Shown here: positions 1 through 12,165 of the stretch, one piece after another | Layout of the letters: each line of letters starts with the position of its first letter | Numbering within the stretch: position 1 is the stretch's first letter | Origin: Epiperipatus broadwayi | Taxonomy: Eukaryota; Onychophora; Udeonychophora; Euonychophora; Peripatidae | NCBI GenBank assembly: GCA_028023455.1 | Contig: JAQFVV010000208.1 | Span: 372,001 to 436,000 of the forward strand | Length of the DNA stretch: 64,000 nucleotides | Reading direction: 5' to 3' | Notes under the pieces: generated by a model | Databases searched by the model: none | What the model saw: the letters and a program-made list of their open reading frames with translations, nothing else | What the model was told of the DNA's origin: nothing | Translations under genes and position numbers: made by a program

Positions 1-3000
1 ATCATTTATTTCACCACTATCTTAAATTGTGATATACATATCTATTTTCAAAATTGAGAAAAAAACAAAACTAAGCTGTTTTATGGCTGTACCCATTTTA
101 TCATCATCAATGAAAAATTAAATCATATTAAACATCATCATATACAAATCTAAAATAAGATGTGTGGCTAAGACAATTTTGTAAGGCAAAAAAAAATTTT
201 CACTGGAAAAAAAAATTTTACTAAAAAAAAAATCTCTCTTTAACCACACATCTCTCATCATTCTATAGACTCCTCCTTATCTCAGGTATATGGTAAAATA
301 TCAATCCTCAGTTGGGCGTCCATTGTAACTTAAATAATTAAGAAAAGATTCAAATATAAATATTTATTTAGCTTAATAAACGAAAAAGAATTGTAGCTTT
401 TATTTTATATCAAAAAGAAAAGAATTATTTAACCTGAGTAGTGGCTATTAAACAAATATATTAAAATATCTTTGGATTTGATGAAACATACTTCTATAAT
501 TAGATTTCTCATGATATCACAATATCAATAATTAGATTTCTCAAGATATCACAATATCAATAACTATAAACAAATTATTAAGAACAAACTACTATAACTC
601 AGGTATGGTTTGAATCCCTTTGGTACCTTATTTCTTACAAAATGTATGATTTTGATTTTAGACCCATAGCACTGGATGCACTAATATTTAAGTAAACACC
701 TAGGTAACATAAAACATCTTTAAACTAAAGTGGAATATATAAAATTCATTAGACAGAAATCATTTCTTAGATCTTAACATAACATATGTGTTTCAATATT
801 TTTTATAAGTTTTACTAGCTCAGATTATATTATTAATTTAGGATGGCAATTCACTCATCCTTGCATGAAATAGATGATGGGATGGCGGTTATAATAATAC
901 TAAGAAATCACTAAATACTATGAAATCAATATTTATTTATGGCCTTTAAACATTTAAACAGCTCATTAATTAAAACGTGATGATGATAATGATGATAATA
1001 ATTATGATAATGGTTTCAACCACAGCTTTAGAACTAAACCTAATCATAAAACCTAATTGTTATAAAGAAATTCATAATTAATGCTTAATTATAGTATATC
1101 TAATTAAAACTTAAATAATCAATATCAACCATTGATGATGATTGATCACAATGAATAAAGACTATTATCAATAAAATACATATGCCTCATTTAATAAAAC
1201 AATTTAACATTTATTAATTTATTGTGAAAATCTACAAATAATTTAAAGATAAAACCAAAATTTTATATGAAATAATAATGAGAACAATAATTGATTATCT
1301 GGCAATCATAATGTTCATTTTGAATTCTTCCCCCTTTCCCGTCAAAATATATATACATAAATTTGAATACTCAACTGGCTAAAGTTTTGGATTCACAAGA
1401 AAATATTTCATAAAAAAAAATATTCACTCTCTTTTTTTTTCTCCTTTCACTTTCACACACATACTTTTATCATCTAACAGGTAAAGTAGAATGCTTTAAA
1501 AGAAATGTTAGTAGAAGTGAAAGAGCAAGATTTCCAGAACAAGTATTAGATTATTTTTCTCCCCTCCCTTCTACCCTCTGAAATGCTATACTTTAACTTA
1601 AAACAAAATCTAATATTTCTAATACCACCTATTTATCTTGTTTTACATTCACACACCATTACATATATGCAACAAGTATTATTATATTATGTATGTGCGT
1701 GTTTTATCCCCATAATAACAAAAATATTATTTAAAACAAAATAATAATATAAAAAAAAATGTTACATATTAATAACATTTCATAACTTTAGGTTTATAGA
1801 CAATCATAATTTTAGTACATATAAAATCATTAACAAAGCCTATGTTTATCGTTATTAAGAAATTCTTGGTTTCAATTGATCTTGGTTGTTTTAAAAGTTC
1901 TTTAAACAAAAATATACCACTCTGTTGCTAAAATTTTACTAAGTCTCTGATATTAAAAAGAAAATCTATATAAAAAAATTTATACTACCAGTTCTATTCT
2001 TTGTAGGACTTCCAATGAGTCAAATTTTCTTGTTTAATGTCTATATTTTTGCAGCTACAATTTCCGTTTTTTTTTGGAACAATCTTTTTCTTGAGGTGTA
2101 TAATTATTTGATGATGATGATCCTATTGAGGTTATTTGCTTTAGTGGACAATTTGGAAATCACTATATTAACTTTTCTTCTCTTCCTGTCAAGCATGGTT
2201 CTTTTAGTGGGTGAAGTACAGCAGTTGTTTTCACATTTATAAATCTTTTTGGGTTTAAACTCAGTTACTGGAACAATTAATTGGACTTGATGATTTAATA
2301 TTTATCAGTAGATTACTCTTTTCCTGATCGCCTTTTAATGCAGGTGAATGTTTTTTTCTTTCTATTTAAAAAACATCTTATTTCTCTCAGTCAGTAAAAA
2401 GGTGTAGAGTATTATAATTTCAGACAAGACATCTTTTCCTTTTTTTTCTTTATATGATGCACTGGCTGGATGGTCTGGTCAACAGATGAGACATATATTA
2501 ATTTTCTTACCCTGCCCCACCATTCTTATATCTTCAATCCTCAAAAAAAAAATTTAATAATAAAAAAAAAGATTTTTGATTGAGATTTTTGTAGAGTTAA
2601 AACGCTTGTCCTTTTAGTTTCAATATTTTTAAAAGTCTATAACAATATCAACTGATTTTCCAGACTGCTTTTATATCTGATTTTTTTCTATTTCTGACCA
2701 CCTCTTTTAATTAGATTTATAACTTATTTTCAACCAAATCGTTTTGTAGCTGGATAGTACTAAAAATCTCACTATCCTGATTTTTTAGACAAACTTTTGT
2801 CTCGAAGGAAAAAATAGTCTTAATCCTTTTTTACACCTATGTAACATCTCAAATTTGAACTTCTTTCTTTTGATCTTAAGATGAGACATTTTTAAAATTA
2901 GAGTTCTCACCAAGCTTAAACTCCAAAATGACAAACAATCATTTATAAAAACAAAATTTCTACAAAAATATAAATCTAATTTAACAGATTTTCTCCCCCA

Positions 3001-3639
3001 ACACAAAATTTCTGAACAAAAAAATAATTTGACAGATTTAACCCTTCTTTTCAATATATAATTAATGTAAATTTATGTATGTAATATATCCAAGCACACA
3101 CACTGCCATTATTCCAATCATTTATAAAACTGGCTAACTAATAATATGAATGCTAGTTTAGAAATTATAACCCTAATATTTAAAATCAAATCTGCAACTT
3201 TTTCAATTCAAATTACAATTATAGAAAAGCAAAACAGAAACAGAATAAGACATTAGAATTGATCAAGCATAGGTTAGTTTTAAAGAAAGTTTAATATCTG
3301 ATATATAAAACAATTAAATAGCTCACACATATACTGCCTATATATGTGTAACAAGTTATAACTTTACTTTTTTAACAAAAAAAATTAACTATTGAAAAAT
3401 CTAAATGTGTGTATTACTCTTTTTGAGTTTTCTATCAACACACAAACAAATAAAGAATACAATTGTTGCCCCACTCTTTCTCTGTGTCTTAAGCTTTTAG
3501 AACTGGATCTTGTAGGGTTTAAACTTGGGTGCTCTACAGCTTCCTTTACTATATAAAAATGTGATGATGATTTTTGTTTTACATTTTCCTTCATGCACAT
3601 TACTACAAATTTAGCTAATGACTAAATTGTAATGGCACA
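1..3639. other. AT-rich non-coding DNA, no gene seen
   Basis: Apart from the 32 bp duplication at 496-559, nothing recognisable. Short frames at 2015-2242 and 2785-3054 have compositions expected of AT-rich DNA and no domain. The remaining 3' exons of the channel gene could lie here or further left, but I found none. Confidence 0.6.
496..559 (+). repeat. Tandem duplication of a 32 bp unit
   Basis: ataattagatttctcatgat... is present twice in direct succession (496-527 and 528-559) with one difference. Confidence 0.9.
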
Positions 3640-3665
3640 ATATATATATATATATATATATATAT
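3640..3665. repeat. (TA)n microsatellite
   Basis: About 26 bp of alternating TA. Confidence 0.95.
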
Positions 3666-6270
3666 TGAATTAAATATTTATATGGATTTTATTATATGGA
3701 TATGATGAGATAATGTTGTTCATTAACTCTTATAATGCATGACTCGTCTAAAAACGAGAAGATTTGACATCACTCTAAATCGGCTACTTTTTATCCCACG
3801 TATACATATAATATGTCATTCGAAAGAAAATCAAAAGTTCTGTAAGATGGTGCCCTCTTCAGATTTATTTTACAAGTAAAAAATCAATAAAAATGACCAT
3901 ATATGTCAAACAAAACCAAAGCACTGCCTCCTCACCAACTTTTCTTGAATCTTATTGGCTGTCCCACTTCTGTCAGAAAGGGAAATGGCTGCCAAAAAGT
4001 AAAAAGTTACGTTCGTTTTGATTTTTATTACGAAAATTATAAACGAATGTTTACAACATTTTAAACAATATTTGAATTGAATTACAAATTATTATTGATA
4101 AAATAATACTAAAAATCAAATTATTTTAGAAAAATAGTTAAGATATTACCAAGAATTATTTATTTATTGCTACATATTGATCGTAACGTTAAAGTGAAAA
4201 AAAAAAGATTGCGTCAATGGTTGATTGAATAGCGGTTACTGTTATTTCACCGCAATTGAATATTTTTAAATTATAAATCAAATTTTATTTTTGAAAAGAC
4301 TTTCGTTTGTTTCACAATCTGACAATTCAGTAATATACTTTTTACAAACGAAACTAATGTATTTATATTATTAAAAGTGATCTATTTTAACAATAGATTT
4401 TGTTAAAGTTGTGAGTTGGCCAATTACAAGTTTTGATTTTTAACTCATTCGGCCAATTAAATAATAATCGTTGAAAGGGTTAAATAGAGAAACACTCAAT
4501 TAATATTAACTCCTCATACATAGGTATATATGTGGCTCCAATAATTTACAATATTAAGTGGTACATACTATAAATAATTGAATGGTTAGTCACTCAGGTC
4601 ATACAATGATTGATTCACTTTCCTGTTGTCATAAGGTTGAGCTTCAATCTAAGAATCTTCAGTTCTTGATTTCATGATTCTAATCCTATGGTAAAGTGTA
4701 TAAGCAAGTTCTGAATGGGACAGTGGGAAGATTTTTACATTGCATGATATCTTGCAATTTTGCTAGAGAAGAGTGCAGCATAGCAAGCTAGTATGGAGTG
4801 CAATGTAACTCTAAAAGATTTGATTGGTTACAAATATATCTATAATGCACTAGATGATTTATTACACTTATATACCTTTATTTAAATTAGTGATGGAACT
4901 TTATGTGAGGATTTAAAATAGTGATCATCATCAGTTTGTACTCATTATTTTTATTTACAATTGATTATTTTGTGTAATCTGGAATACTATTTGTAAAAAA
5001 AATAAAGTGGTGAGAAATGTGAGTTTTTGGGTTTTTTTTTAATTTTGGTATTTAGAAAGAGAGCTTTGTTTCAAGAAAGTTGTAATATCATGAAAGACAA
5101 GGACCTTTTATTCATCTCATTCAGCAAAAAAAAAAAACTCCGTTTAACAACTTTCAAAGACAATTTAACTGATTATAACAAAGCTAACTTGTGATTTATT
5201 AACAAAACTAATATGGAAAATGCAATACCTGAAAATCAAATTATAATGGAATAAAAAAATCTATTTAGTGTACAAGTCAACATAATCTGGAATTATATAG
5301 TTTTCTGCTGATGTCAATTTTTTTCATTCCAATATGTAACAATCATTGAGGATCTAGAATTTGCAGTATCGGTCATTTTTCACATAATTTCTGCAGCCTA
5401 TTCATGATAAACACATAATCCAGTAATGCTAATCCTGCAATCTGGTAAATAACTCAGGAAAAATTTATCAAATAAGGCCTTAAAAATGATCAGGTTGCGC
5501 AGTTGTAGCCAAATGCTGCACAGTGGCAGCTGATTCATTGAAATTCTTGTTTTCTTTTTAAAATTGCTTGAAAACTACAAGGATGATGTCAACAGAAATT
5601 GCAGCATTTGATGCTGCTTTAAAATCTCAAATTGAGTGTCTCATGTTGAAATCCAATCAAATTTGAATTTTTATTAATATTTTTATTAATAAGTTTATTT
5701 AATTTTTTTCTTTTCTCCTCAGTTTATTAGTTTGCATAGAGAAGACAAAGACAAAAATGTTTAAACCAGCCAGACACATTATTAAAATGGATTAAAAATG
5801 CACTGATAATTTACATTTCAAGGCCTTCCATTAATCTCTTTTTAATATTCTCTTGAGAAAGGCTAAAACAAATTCAATTTATAATCAATTTCTTACACCA
5901 TTATTTATATTTAATATTTATAATAATTTTGATATATCTGTTTATTGATTGACTGATATTTTGCCAATCTTTATTTGTCAATTAATGCAATAGTTAAATA
6001 ATAATATTTGTATGATTGTTTTTTATTGGATGTAAGCCTATTGGAGATCATAAGTAAACCTGAATAAAATCATTTAGCTGAGATCAATTTTATTCATTTG
6101 ATGCCCATCAGGCCAATATATATTCATTTGGTATCAAAATATATATCCAGTACACTATAATAGAATAATAATATGTAATAATAACAGCTATGTAAACTTC
6201 TCTTACACAAATAATAATATATCTGCATGTGCTGATATGTAGATAAAGATGAAGCTAAAATGAGAATTAT
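3666..6270. other. AT-rich non-coding DNA, mostly unassigned
   Basis: Contains the fragment at 4868-4985 and a slightly GC-raised stretch at 4590-4760. No coding evidence. Confidence 0.5.
4868..4985 (+). repeat. Diverged copy of the left end of the pogo-like relic
   Basis: Shares tgatcatcatca, ttgta and atttacaattgattatt in order with 20731-20850. No matching right end was found, so this is a fragment. Confidence 0.5.
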
Positions 6271-6500
6271 AATATTAAGATGGTTTAGCACTTTCGAGGA
6301 TTTTCTATAACCCCATAACATCCACACTATAAACTGAAAGGAATTATGCTTCCCTCTCTCCAAGAAATGGACTTTTTAATTCACAATTTGCATAATTTTT
6401 GAATATCTTTCACTATATAATCCATCTTTTCCCAGTAATTCTTTGGCTATGATTATAAGGATTTAGAAAATCCTCGAAAGCTTTAAGCCACTTTAATATT
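6271..6500. repeat. Fold-back MITE-like element
   Basis: Left arm 6271-6313 (aatattaagatggtttag, ctttcgaggattttcta) pairs with right arm 6456-6500 (tagaaaatcctcgaaag, ccactttaatatt). The loop is about 140 bp. No coding capacity. Confidence 0.7.
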
Positions 6501-6552
6501 CTAAATCTGAATTTCGCTTCACATTTAAATGCAAGTCAGTGTATATAGATGA

Positions 6553-6617
6553 CATCATCATCATCATCATCATCATCATAATAATAATAATAATAATTAT
6601 TATTATTATTATTATTA

Positions 6618-6683
<66 letters not shown>
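6553..6683. repeat. Compound trinucleotide microsatellite (CAT)n(AAT)n(TTA)n
   Basis: About 27 bp of CAT, 17 bp of AAT and 85 bp of TTA units with one break. Its low-complexity open frame (poly-Ile/Tyr) is an artefact. Confidence 0.97.
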
Positions 6684-6684
<1 letters not shown>

Positions 6685-6721
6685 CAAGTCAACTATAGAA
6701 ACTGTTAGGGAAAAATATATA

Positions 6722-7870
6722 TAGTCCAATTGTCATTCAACTAGATATTGAAGCTGCATTTGACACAAAATCCATCAATACTCTCCTTAAACACAAAAAT
6801 ATTCAGTTCCCAACACCTATCTAAACTTGCTAGCTAACCTACTTTCAAACTATGAGATTCATGTTGCCCTAAATGGGAAAACCTCACCTCCAATAATACC
6901 TCATCAGTCCATTCCACAGGACTCACCTTTTAGTGCCCTATTATTCACTGCTTACATCAACCCTCTTATAAAAATAATAGAAAATGAATTCTCAGGAGTC
7001 TATGTGTCTATCATTAATACCAATATCTCATGCATCTCGTATATGGATGATATAGCAGTATTTCTGTCATCCCAAAAGCAAATTCCCAAACTTCTGAATA
7101 TACTATACAATTTTACTAAAGAATATAAACTAACATTTAATATGGAGAAATCATGTTCCTGGCAGATCTTCACCGGTAATTCCATTACTAAAGTTTTCAA
7201 AGATAGACCAAGCCCATTTCTCAGGTTCAACTTCTATTTATGTCATTCACCTATGAAATAACTCATACAGAAATATTTAATAGAGAGAGCGGAAAAGATT
7301 GTCAACTCACTATCTAAAGCCTACCTCTATATATATATAAATGGCCCTTTTTAACATGCTAGTGATTACAAAAATCATTTATTATATGCCAACAATCATC
7401 TATACTAAGACATTCACCAATAAAATAGATTCATTATGCAGAAAACTATTCTGGGGGGAAAAGATAATATCTGTGAAATGTCTAAGAAATCTCCTTTCAC
7501 AAAATGGTCTTGACCTCCATTCAATACACACCTTCAGGATACAAAAAATATTGAGTAAAAAACCACATGTACTCCCACGGACAGGCCACCTCCTCTCCAG
7601 GGATATCTGAACACATCAATCCACCACAAGCCAAATATAAATATTGGCAAGTTCATCAACTTCTACATCCAAGTCAGGATGATGCACAAACTTCACTTTA
7701 TATCATTAATAAATAATTGTTTTGCAAATTCAAACAGTTGTTACTTGAACCAAAATACTTTGACTTTCTCCTAAAGATAAATCTTGACTTACAACCCACA
7801 CATGTTTTGAAATATCAAAGAAACTACAAAGATATAGAATTTTGAAGAAAATGTTACAAATAAAATAGGG
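6722..7870 (+). mobile_element. L1/Tx1-like LINE, reverse transcriptase relic
   Basis: RT pieces in order: IVIQLDIEAAFDT at about 6725-6763 (region 3), IPQDSPFSALLFTAYINPL at about 6905-6970 (the Q-G-[CD]-P-L-S box with Gly changed to Asp), YMDDIAVFLSS at about 7040-7070 (the A-D-D box as M-D-D), KLTFNMEKSCSW (region 6/7), and then at 7341-7610 a C-terminal piece, IIYYMPTII and LCRKLFWGEK. The F-W-G box after the RT is typical of L1/Tx1-like elements. The order is intact but the frame is broken at least twice. The 5' end is lost at a long trinucleotide repeat. Confidence 0.75.
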
Positions 7871-7878
7871 AAATTAAA

Positions 7879-8960
7879 TTATGAGACAGACTTGATAGGG
7901 GACTTGCTAATTAGAGGATGTAGAGATGTAATTGAAAGAAAAAATAGATATAGATATGTAAGTGTGTGTTTTCCTGGAGCTGTTTCATATAAGTTACATA
8001 AACAGGAGAATAGACATGGTTGTGTTATGATGGGAACAAATAATTTGTCAGAGTCATTGGAGAGAGTAATGGATGAGTACAAAGAATTAATTAGTAGTTT
8101 GAATAAGATTAAAGAGTATTACTACCAAGATTCGGCCATAAACATATGTCAACTAGAGCATGTTCTATAAATAAGAGATTGTAAAAACTATGTGATGGAA
8201 ATAATGCTATGTTTGTGAAAGTGTAGGGTTTTTTATTAGTAAGATGGAGTTATACACTAAAGATAGAATTGCATTTAGCGAACAAGAAAGTGAAGCACTA
8301 AGGGACTTGATTTATGAAAATGTATTTTGGGAAACTTAAAAGGGGGGGGGTAGGGTTTTAAATTATAATATTAACAAAAAAAGGTTAAGAATGGATGGTG
8401 TGTAAGAAGTAAACAAAGGTAGCCTATCTAGAAGTAAATGTAGATGTGAAGAGGGAATCAGTAAATCTAATGATAAAGAAGCTACAAATATAACTGAAAA
8501 TAAAGAGTCAAAAGAATTTATAAAAGAGCAGAAAGAAAGAAAGAAATTATAAAAATTGGATATTTAAATGTGCAAGATGATGAGAGATCAGGAAAGTGGT
8601 TGGAATTAAATAAAACAGTTAAAAATAAATGACTTGAGATATTCACACTAATGGAAACACATCTAAGAGAAGAAAAAGAATCTACAATGAAAAAATTGGT
8701 ATGACAGGATATAAATAGAAAAGAAAAAGAAAAAATGGTAGTGATATAGAAGTAATGTCAAAGAATATTTAAATACTATAAAGTTCCAAGAATATTTGTG
8801 ATTTGAGATAAAGTTAGGAAGACAAAAATGGATGGTCGCTATAGTGTACATAGCCACTGAAAATAGTCAAACTATAATGAAGTGAAGCAATAGCATATAT
8901 GAATGCCTATTTAAGGATATACATAGTTTCCAAAAAAGGGCAAGAAAATAATGGTTAAAG
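7879..8960 (+). mobile_element. CR1/L2-group LINE, ORF1 esterase to endonuclease fragment
   Basis: This is a second copy of the element at 48.1-50.2 kb. It starts abruptly inside the esterase domain (IGDLLIRGC, where the nucleophile Ser is now Leu) and keeps VMMGTNN. It loses a short stretch after the words for L-N-K-I-K compared with the other copy. It then runs through the ORF1/ORF2 junction to the endonuclease pieces E-T-H-L-R-E-E and VAIVYIATEN near 8830-8870. Stops are frequent. A run of nine G sits at 8342-8350. Its left end abuts an L1/Tx1-like relic. Confidence 0.8.
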
Positions 8961-10239
8961 TGGATTTGTTCATATTATTCCAACTGTCTTATGATTTCAT
9001 TTATTAATATTTATTATTTGTTGAATTATTTATTACTTATCCATCTCTCGTCAATTTTCCTATAGGTTTTCATCACTAACCAATTTCTATAAGCACGAGT
9101 ATTTTTTCTCATGATCCTTTAATTCCCAAACATCCCTCATGTAAATAAAGTTATTTTTCATTATCAATACAATAGTGAAAAGTAACATATAAAGCATTTA
9201 CTGATTTGATATCTTGTAATATATCATTTATATTTCTGTAGTTATCCATATAAATTGCCAACATATTCTCTGAATCAGTTTTTACAAGTTACATTTTTTC
9301 CTGCTGTTAGAGTGAAGCCAAATAGGATTCTGTTAGTGTAATTTTTTAAAAAAAAATTGTTTTTGTGCTGCCATCTATTGAGATAGTTTGATAACTTTTT
9401 TAAATTCTCATTCTTCTAATACATTAACATTTAATTCAAAGAAAATCATAAGAGACTAGTAAAATTGAATAGTGGCAGAGTAAACACTTTTAGAACTGTC
9501 TTTATCTCTTTGAATGACCCTCTTTTGTTATGGGTGTCCATACCTATTAGCAACATTAATTCGACAACGTTTTTGAAGTAACTAAAAATGTTATTTTTTA
9601 GCGAAGTTTATTAAGATTCATTATTTTAAACAATATTTGTGTAATAATTATTATAATTCAAAAATATGTATTATTATACTCTTATTTTATATATATTATT
9701 TTTAAAAATACAAGGGAATAACTTCTAGCATAACATTATCGAAGAAAATTGCCTCGCCTAATAAACATTATGGATAATATACCATTGCAGACACCATATT
9801 AGGATAATTTGTGAAATAATAATTAGAAACAATTTTAATATTCTGAAGCAGAATTTGATCGATTTATCAGATATTGATAGTTATTTGTTCACATATTTGA
9901 ATACAAACTTCAATTTAAAAAGATTTTATTCATTTTCTGAGGTTACTATCTACTGCCAAGCAATCAATGACATAGACATCTTTTGTTGCCATTTATAATC
10001 TAATTATTTCAATATTGGCAAAATTCAAATATAAATTTATATATTTTTTTGTTTTCAAATGTATATTACTGCCAAATTAAGTTAATTTTTTTAAATTCTG
10101 AGAGGAAATAATGATTTAATACTAAAATCAAAAGTTGAAAGCATACAAGATGTCTCACAGGGATTTGGAAAATGTGTTAGATATAAAGAATATCTTAAAT
10201 ACTAATCATAAAATATATAACAGGATATCTATACCCATA
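8961..10239. other. AT-rich non-coding DNA
   Basis: No open frame, repeat pair or motif seen, apart from a word (tgctgccatctattgagata near 9368) of the kind found in retroelement ends. Confidence 0.5.
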
Positions 10240-10360
10240 TGGTTTGGTAAAATGGTAGAGTAGTGGATTCTGGGGTTAATGATCCATGAATTGGGACTAC
10301 ATTTATCACTTCTGTTTCTTAAAACTCTTTATGAACTCCCAAGCAATAAACTATTTCCCA
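10240..10360 (+). mobile_element. tRNA-derived SINE (family 2)
   Basis: Box A-like aaatggtagagtagtgg and box B-like ggggttaatgatcc are followed by gaactcccaagcaataa. The last word recurs in the copy at 29175-29285. Confidence 0.5.
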
Positions 10361-10884
10361 AATTACAAGACAGCAGAAAATATTCTTAGTATATGCACAC
10401 ATATGCATGCTCGAAACAAGGATAAATATAATAGTCAAATAAGATGTGGAGCTATCAAAGTTTGGTACATAAATATACTTTTCTATATTTTTTATTCTTT
10501 CTCTATTTGTTTTATTCTTACTATCATAAATATAGAACCTCTTACACCATTAGCAATATTTCCATCCGTCCATAGTCAATGGTATTGTATGACTACACAG
10601 CTATATTTCCATTTCAATCTTTTTTTTCTCATTTTTAACTTATCCATTATTAATATTCATACTGCTGATTCTGGATATTATGCGAAGCTACATTGCCTAC
10701 TCCATCTTGTTCATTCCAATATTGTTCTGGAATAATGTTATTTTAATAATAGTCACTTGCTCAGTCTGCTTTTCTCCATAATTATTTATTAAAAAAATAA
10801 TGAAATTTATAATTTACTTTTCATTTTTGCAGCTAGATGTCACGTATAATTAGATAATAAGCAATGAGGACATGTGTAAGAGTG

Positions 10885-11640
10885 GTTAATTAAATTTAAT
10901 GAAGAAAATCAAAAGTAATGATGATTAATACTGGTAAAAGAGACGACAAAAAAATTTTATTGGGAAATATAAAGTTAGATGTGGTAAATATGTATAACTA
11001 TTTGGAATCATCTTAAGTAATCAGAAAAATTGCTTGGAAGAATGGGAGAAAAAATTGATAAATAAAGCAAAAAAAGAAAAGGGACTGATAAAGAAATTAA
11101 CAGTTTTCATATAATAAATATGATGTAGCTAGAATTTATGAAAGGGAATGGCAGTAGTAGGATTAACATATGGTAATGATGTGTTATGTGTAAGTAAAGG
11201 GGTGTTAGATTACTTAGAAAAAATACAAAGAGAAATAGGAAGACTTGCATTAGATGCAGATATGGGGATGACAAATGAGACAATTCAAGGAGAAATGGGA
11301 TGGTCAAGTTTTTATATGAGAGATGCAAAAAGGAAAAGGAAAATATTCAGTAGATTGCAGTTATGGATAATAAAAGAATAGCCAAAATAGTATTTAATTG
11401 GGTTATGAGTAAAAGGCAGACAACAAGATAGATGTAAAAGGTAATATGGTATGAAGAAGATTAGGATAAAGAATTTACATCAATATACTTATACAAAAGG
11501 TGGGATAATTGTGTTAGGAGAATTGTTGAGTGTAATAATGGCAAAGAATGGGATAGAAGAATGGTGTATTAATAAAGAATAGGAAATTGAAGAGATGGAG
11601 AACTAGTATGTAGAGTAAAAAGTTTAAATATATATATATA
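10885..11640 (+). mobile_element. CR1/L2-group LINE, ORF2 C-terminal fragment
   Basis: Aligns with the C-terminal third of ORF2 seen on the minus strand at 62.35-63.1 kb. It starts near the end of the RT domain (N-Y-L-G-I-type box, here Y-N-Y-L-E-S at about 10990), then has an open piece at 11148-11381 beginning AVVGLTYGNDVLC with IQGEMGWSSFYMRDAK. It continues as mutated sequence to about 11640, where a (TA)n run and an unrelated purine-rich repeat begin. It is truncated at both ends. Confidence 0.78.
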
Positions 11641-12165
11641 TATATATTGTAACCTACTAGAATGAGATGGGGGTATGAGAAAGAGAAAAGAGATAGAGAA
11701 AAGAAGAAAATGCTAATAATGAAATGGAGATAAAAATGATGATGATGAAAGGTAAGTGAAAGGAAGAGGGAGAAGATGATAGAAAGATATAGAGAAAGAT
11801 GTAAATTGTATCCTAATGAAAGGAGAGAGGGGTGTGAGAAAGAGGAAGAGAAAGAGAAATATAATGCTAAGAATGAAATGGAGATAATGATAATGGTAAG
11901 GATAAATGATAGAAAAGAAAAGAATTGAGGAGGAAGAGAAATGGGGGAAAGTAATAGAAATGATATATGTAATGGAGAGAGAAAAGAAATGAGATGATTG
12001 AAAGATATGAAAGAGAGATATAAGGAGAAGATGGAATAAAGGAAAGAGAAATGAAATGAGATGAAAGAAGAAACTCTTAACGAATGTGTTAAATGGTTGA
12101 GATGATAGAAAGATATGAGAAATGACATGAAAATAAATGGAATAAAATTAAAATGAAATGAAATA
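11640..12165 (+). repeat. Purine-rich block with a degenerate tandem repeat
   Basis: The plus strand is almost all A and G for about 500 bp. Units starting near 11648 and 11809 share gaatga, gggggtatgagaaagag-like and aatgaaatggagata words about 160 bp apart. A 204-codon minus-strand frame rich in Ser, Phe and Leu comes only from the strand asymmetry. Confidence 0.8.

Noticed and set aside
1-60. Minus-strand word S-G-E-I near the left edge as the missing binding-domain exon
   Set aside because: The phase needed by the upstream donor puts a stop right after the only nearby AG.
3385-3600. Minus-strand 71-codon frame with tRNA-like words
   Set aside because: Box A- and box B-like words are too close together and no second copy was found.
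4238-4330. Second half of the cNMP-binding domain (a G-E-I-T-V word on the minus strand)
   Set aside because: No acceptor site in the required phase and no conserved Arg cassette follows.
6539-6724. Poly-Ile/Tyr open frame
   Set aside because: Translation of a compound trinucleotide microsatellite.
10286-10735. 149-codon plus-strand open frame with hydrophobic segments
   Set aside because: It starts inside a SINE, uses AT-rich codons without bias, and shows no domain. Chance frames of this size occur in 64 kb of such DNA.
11514-12128. 204-codon minus-strand open frame, hydrophobic and Ser-rich
   Set aside because: It arises from the purine-rich plus strand, which lacks stop codons on the opposite strand. 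Composition and repeats explain it.
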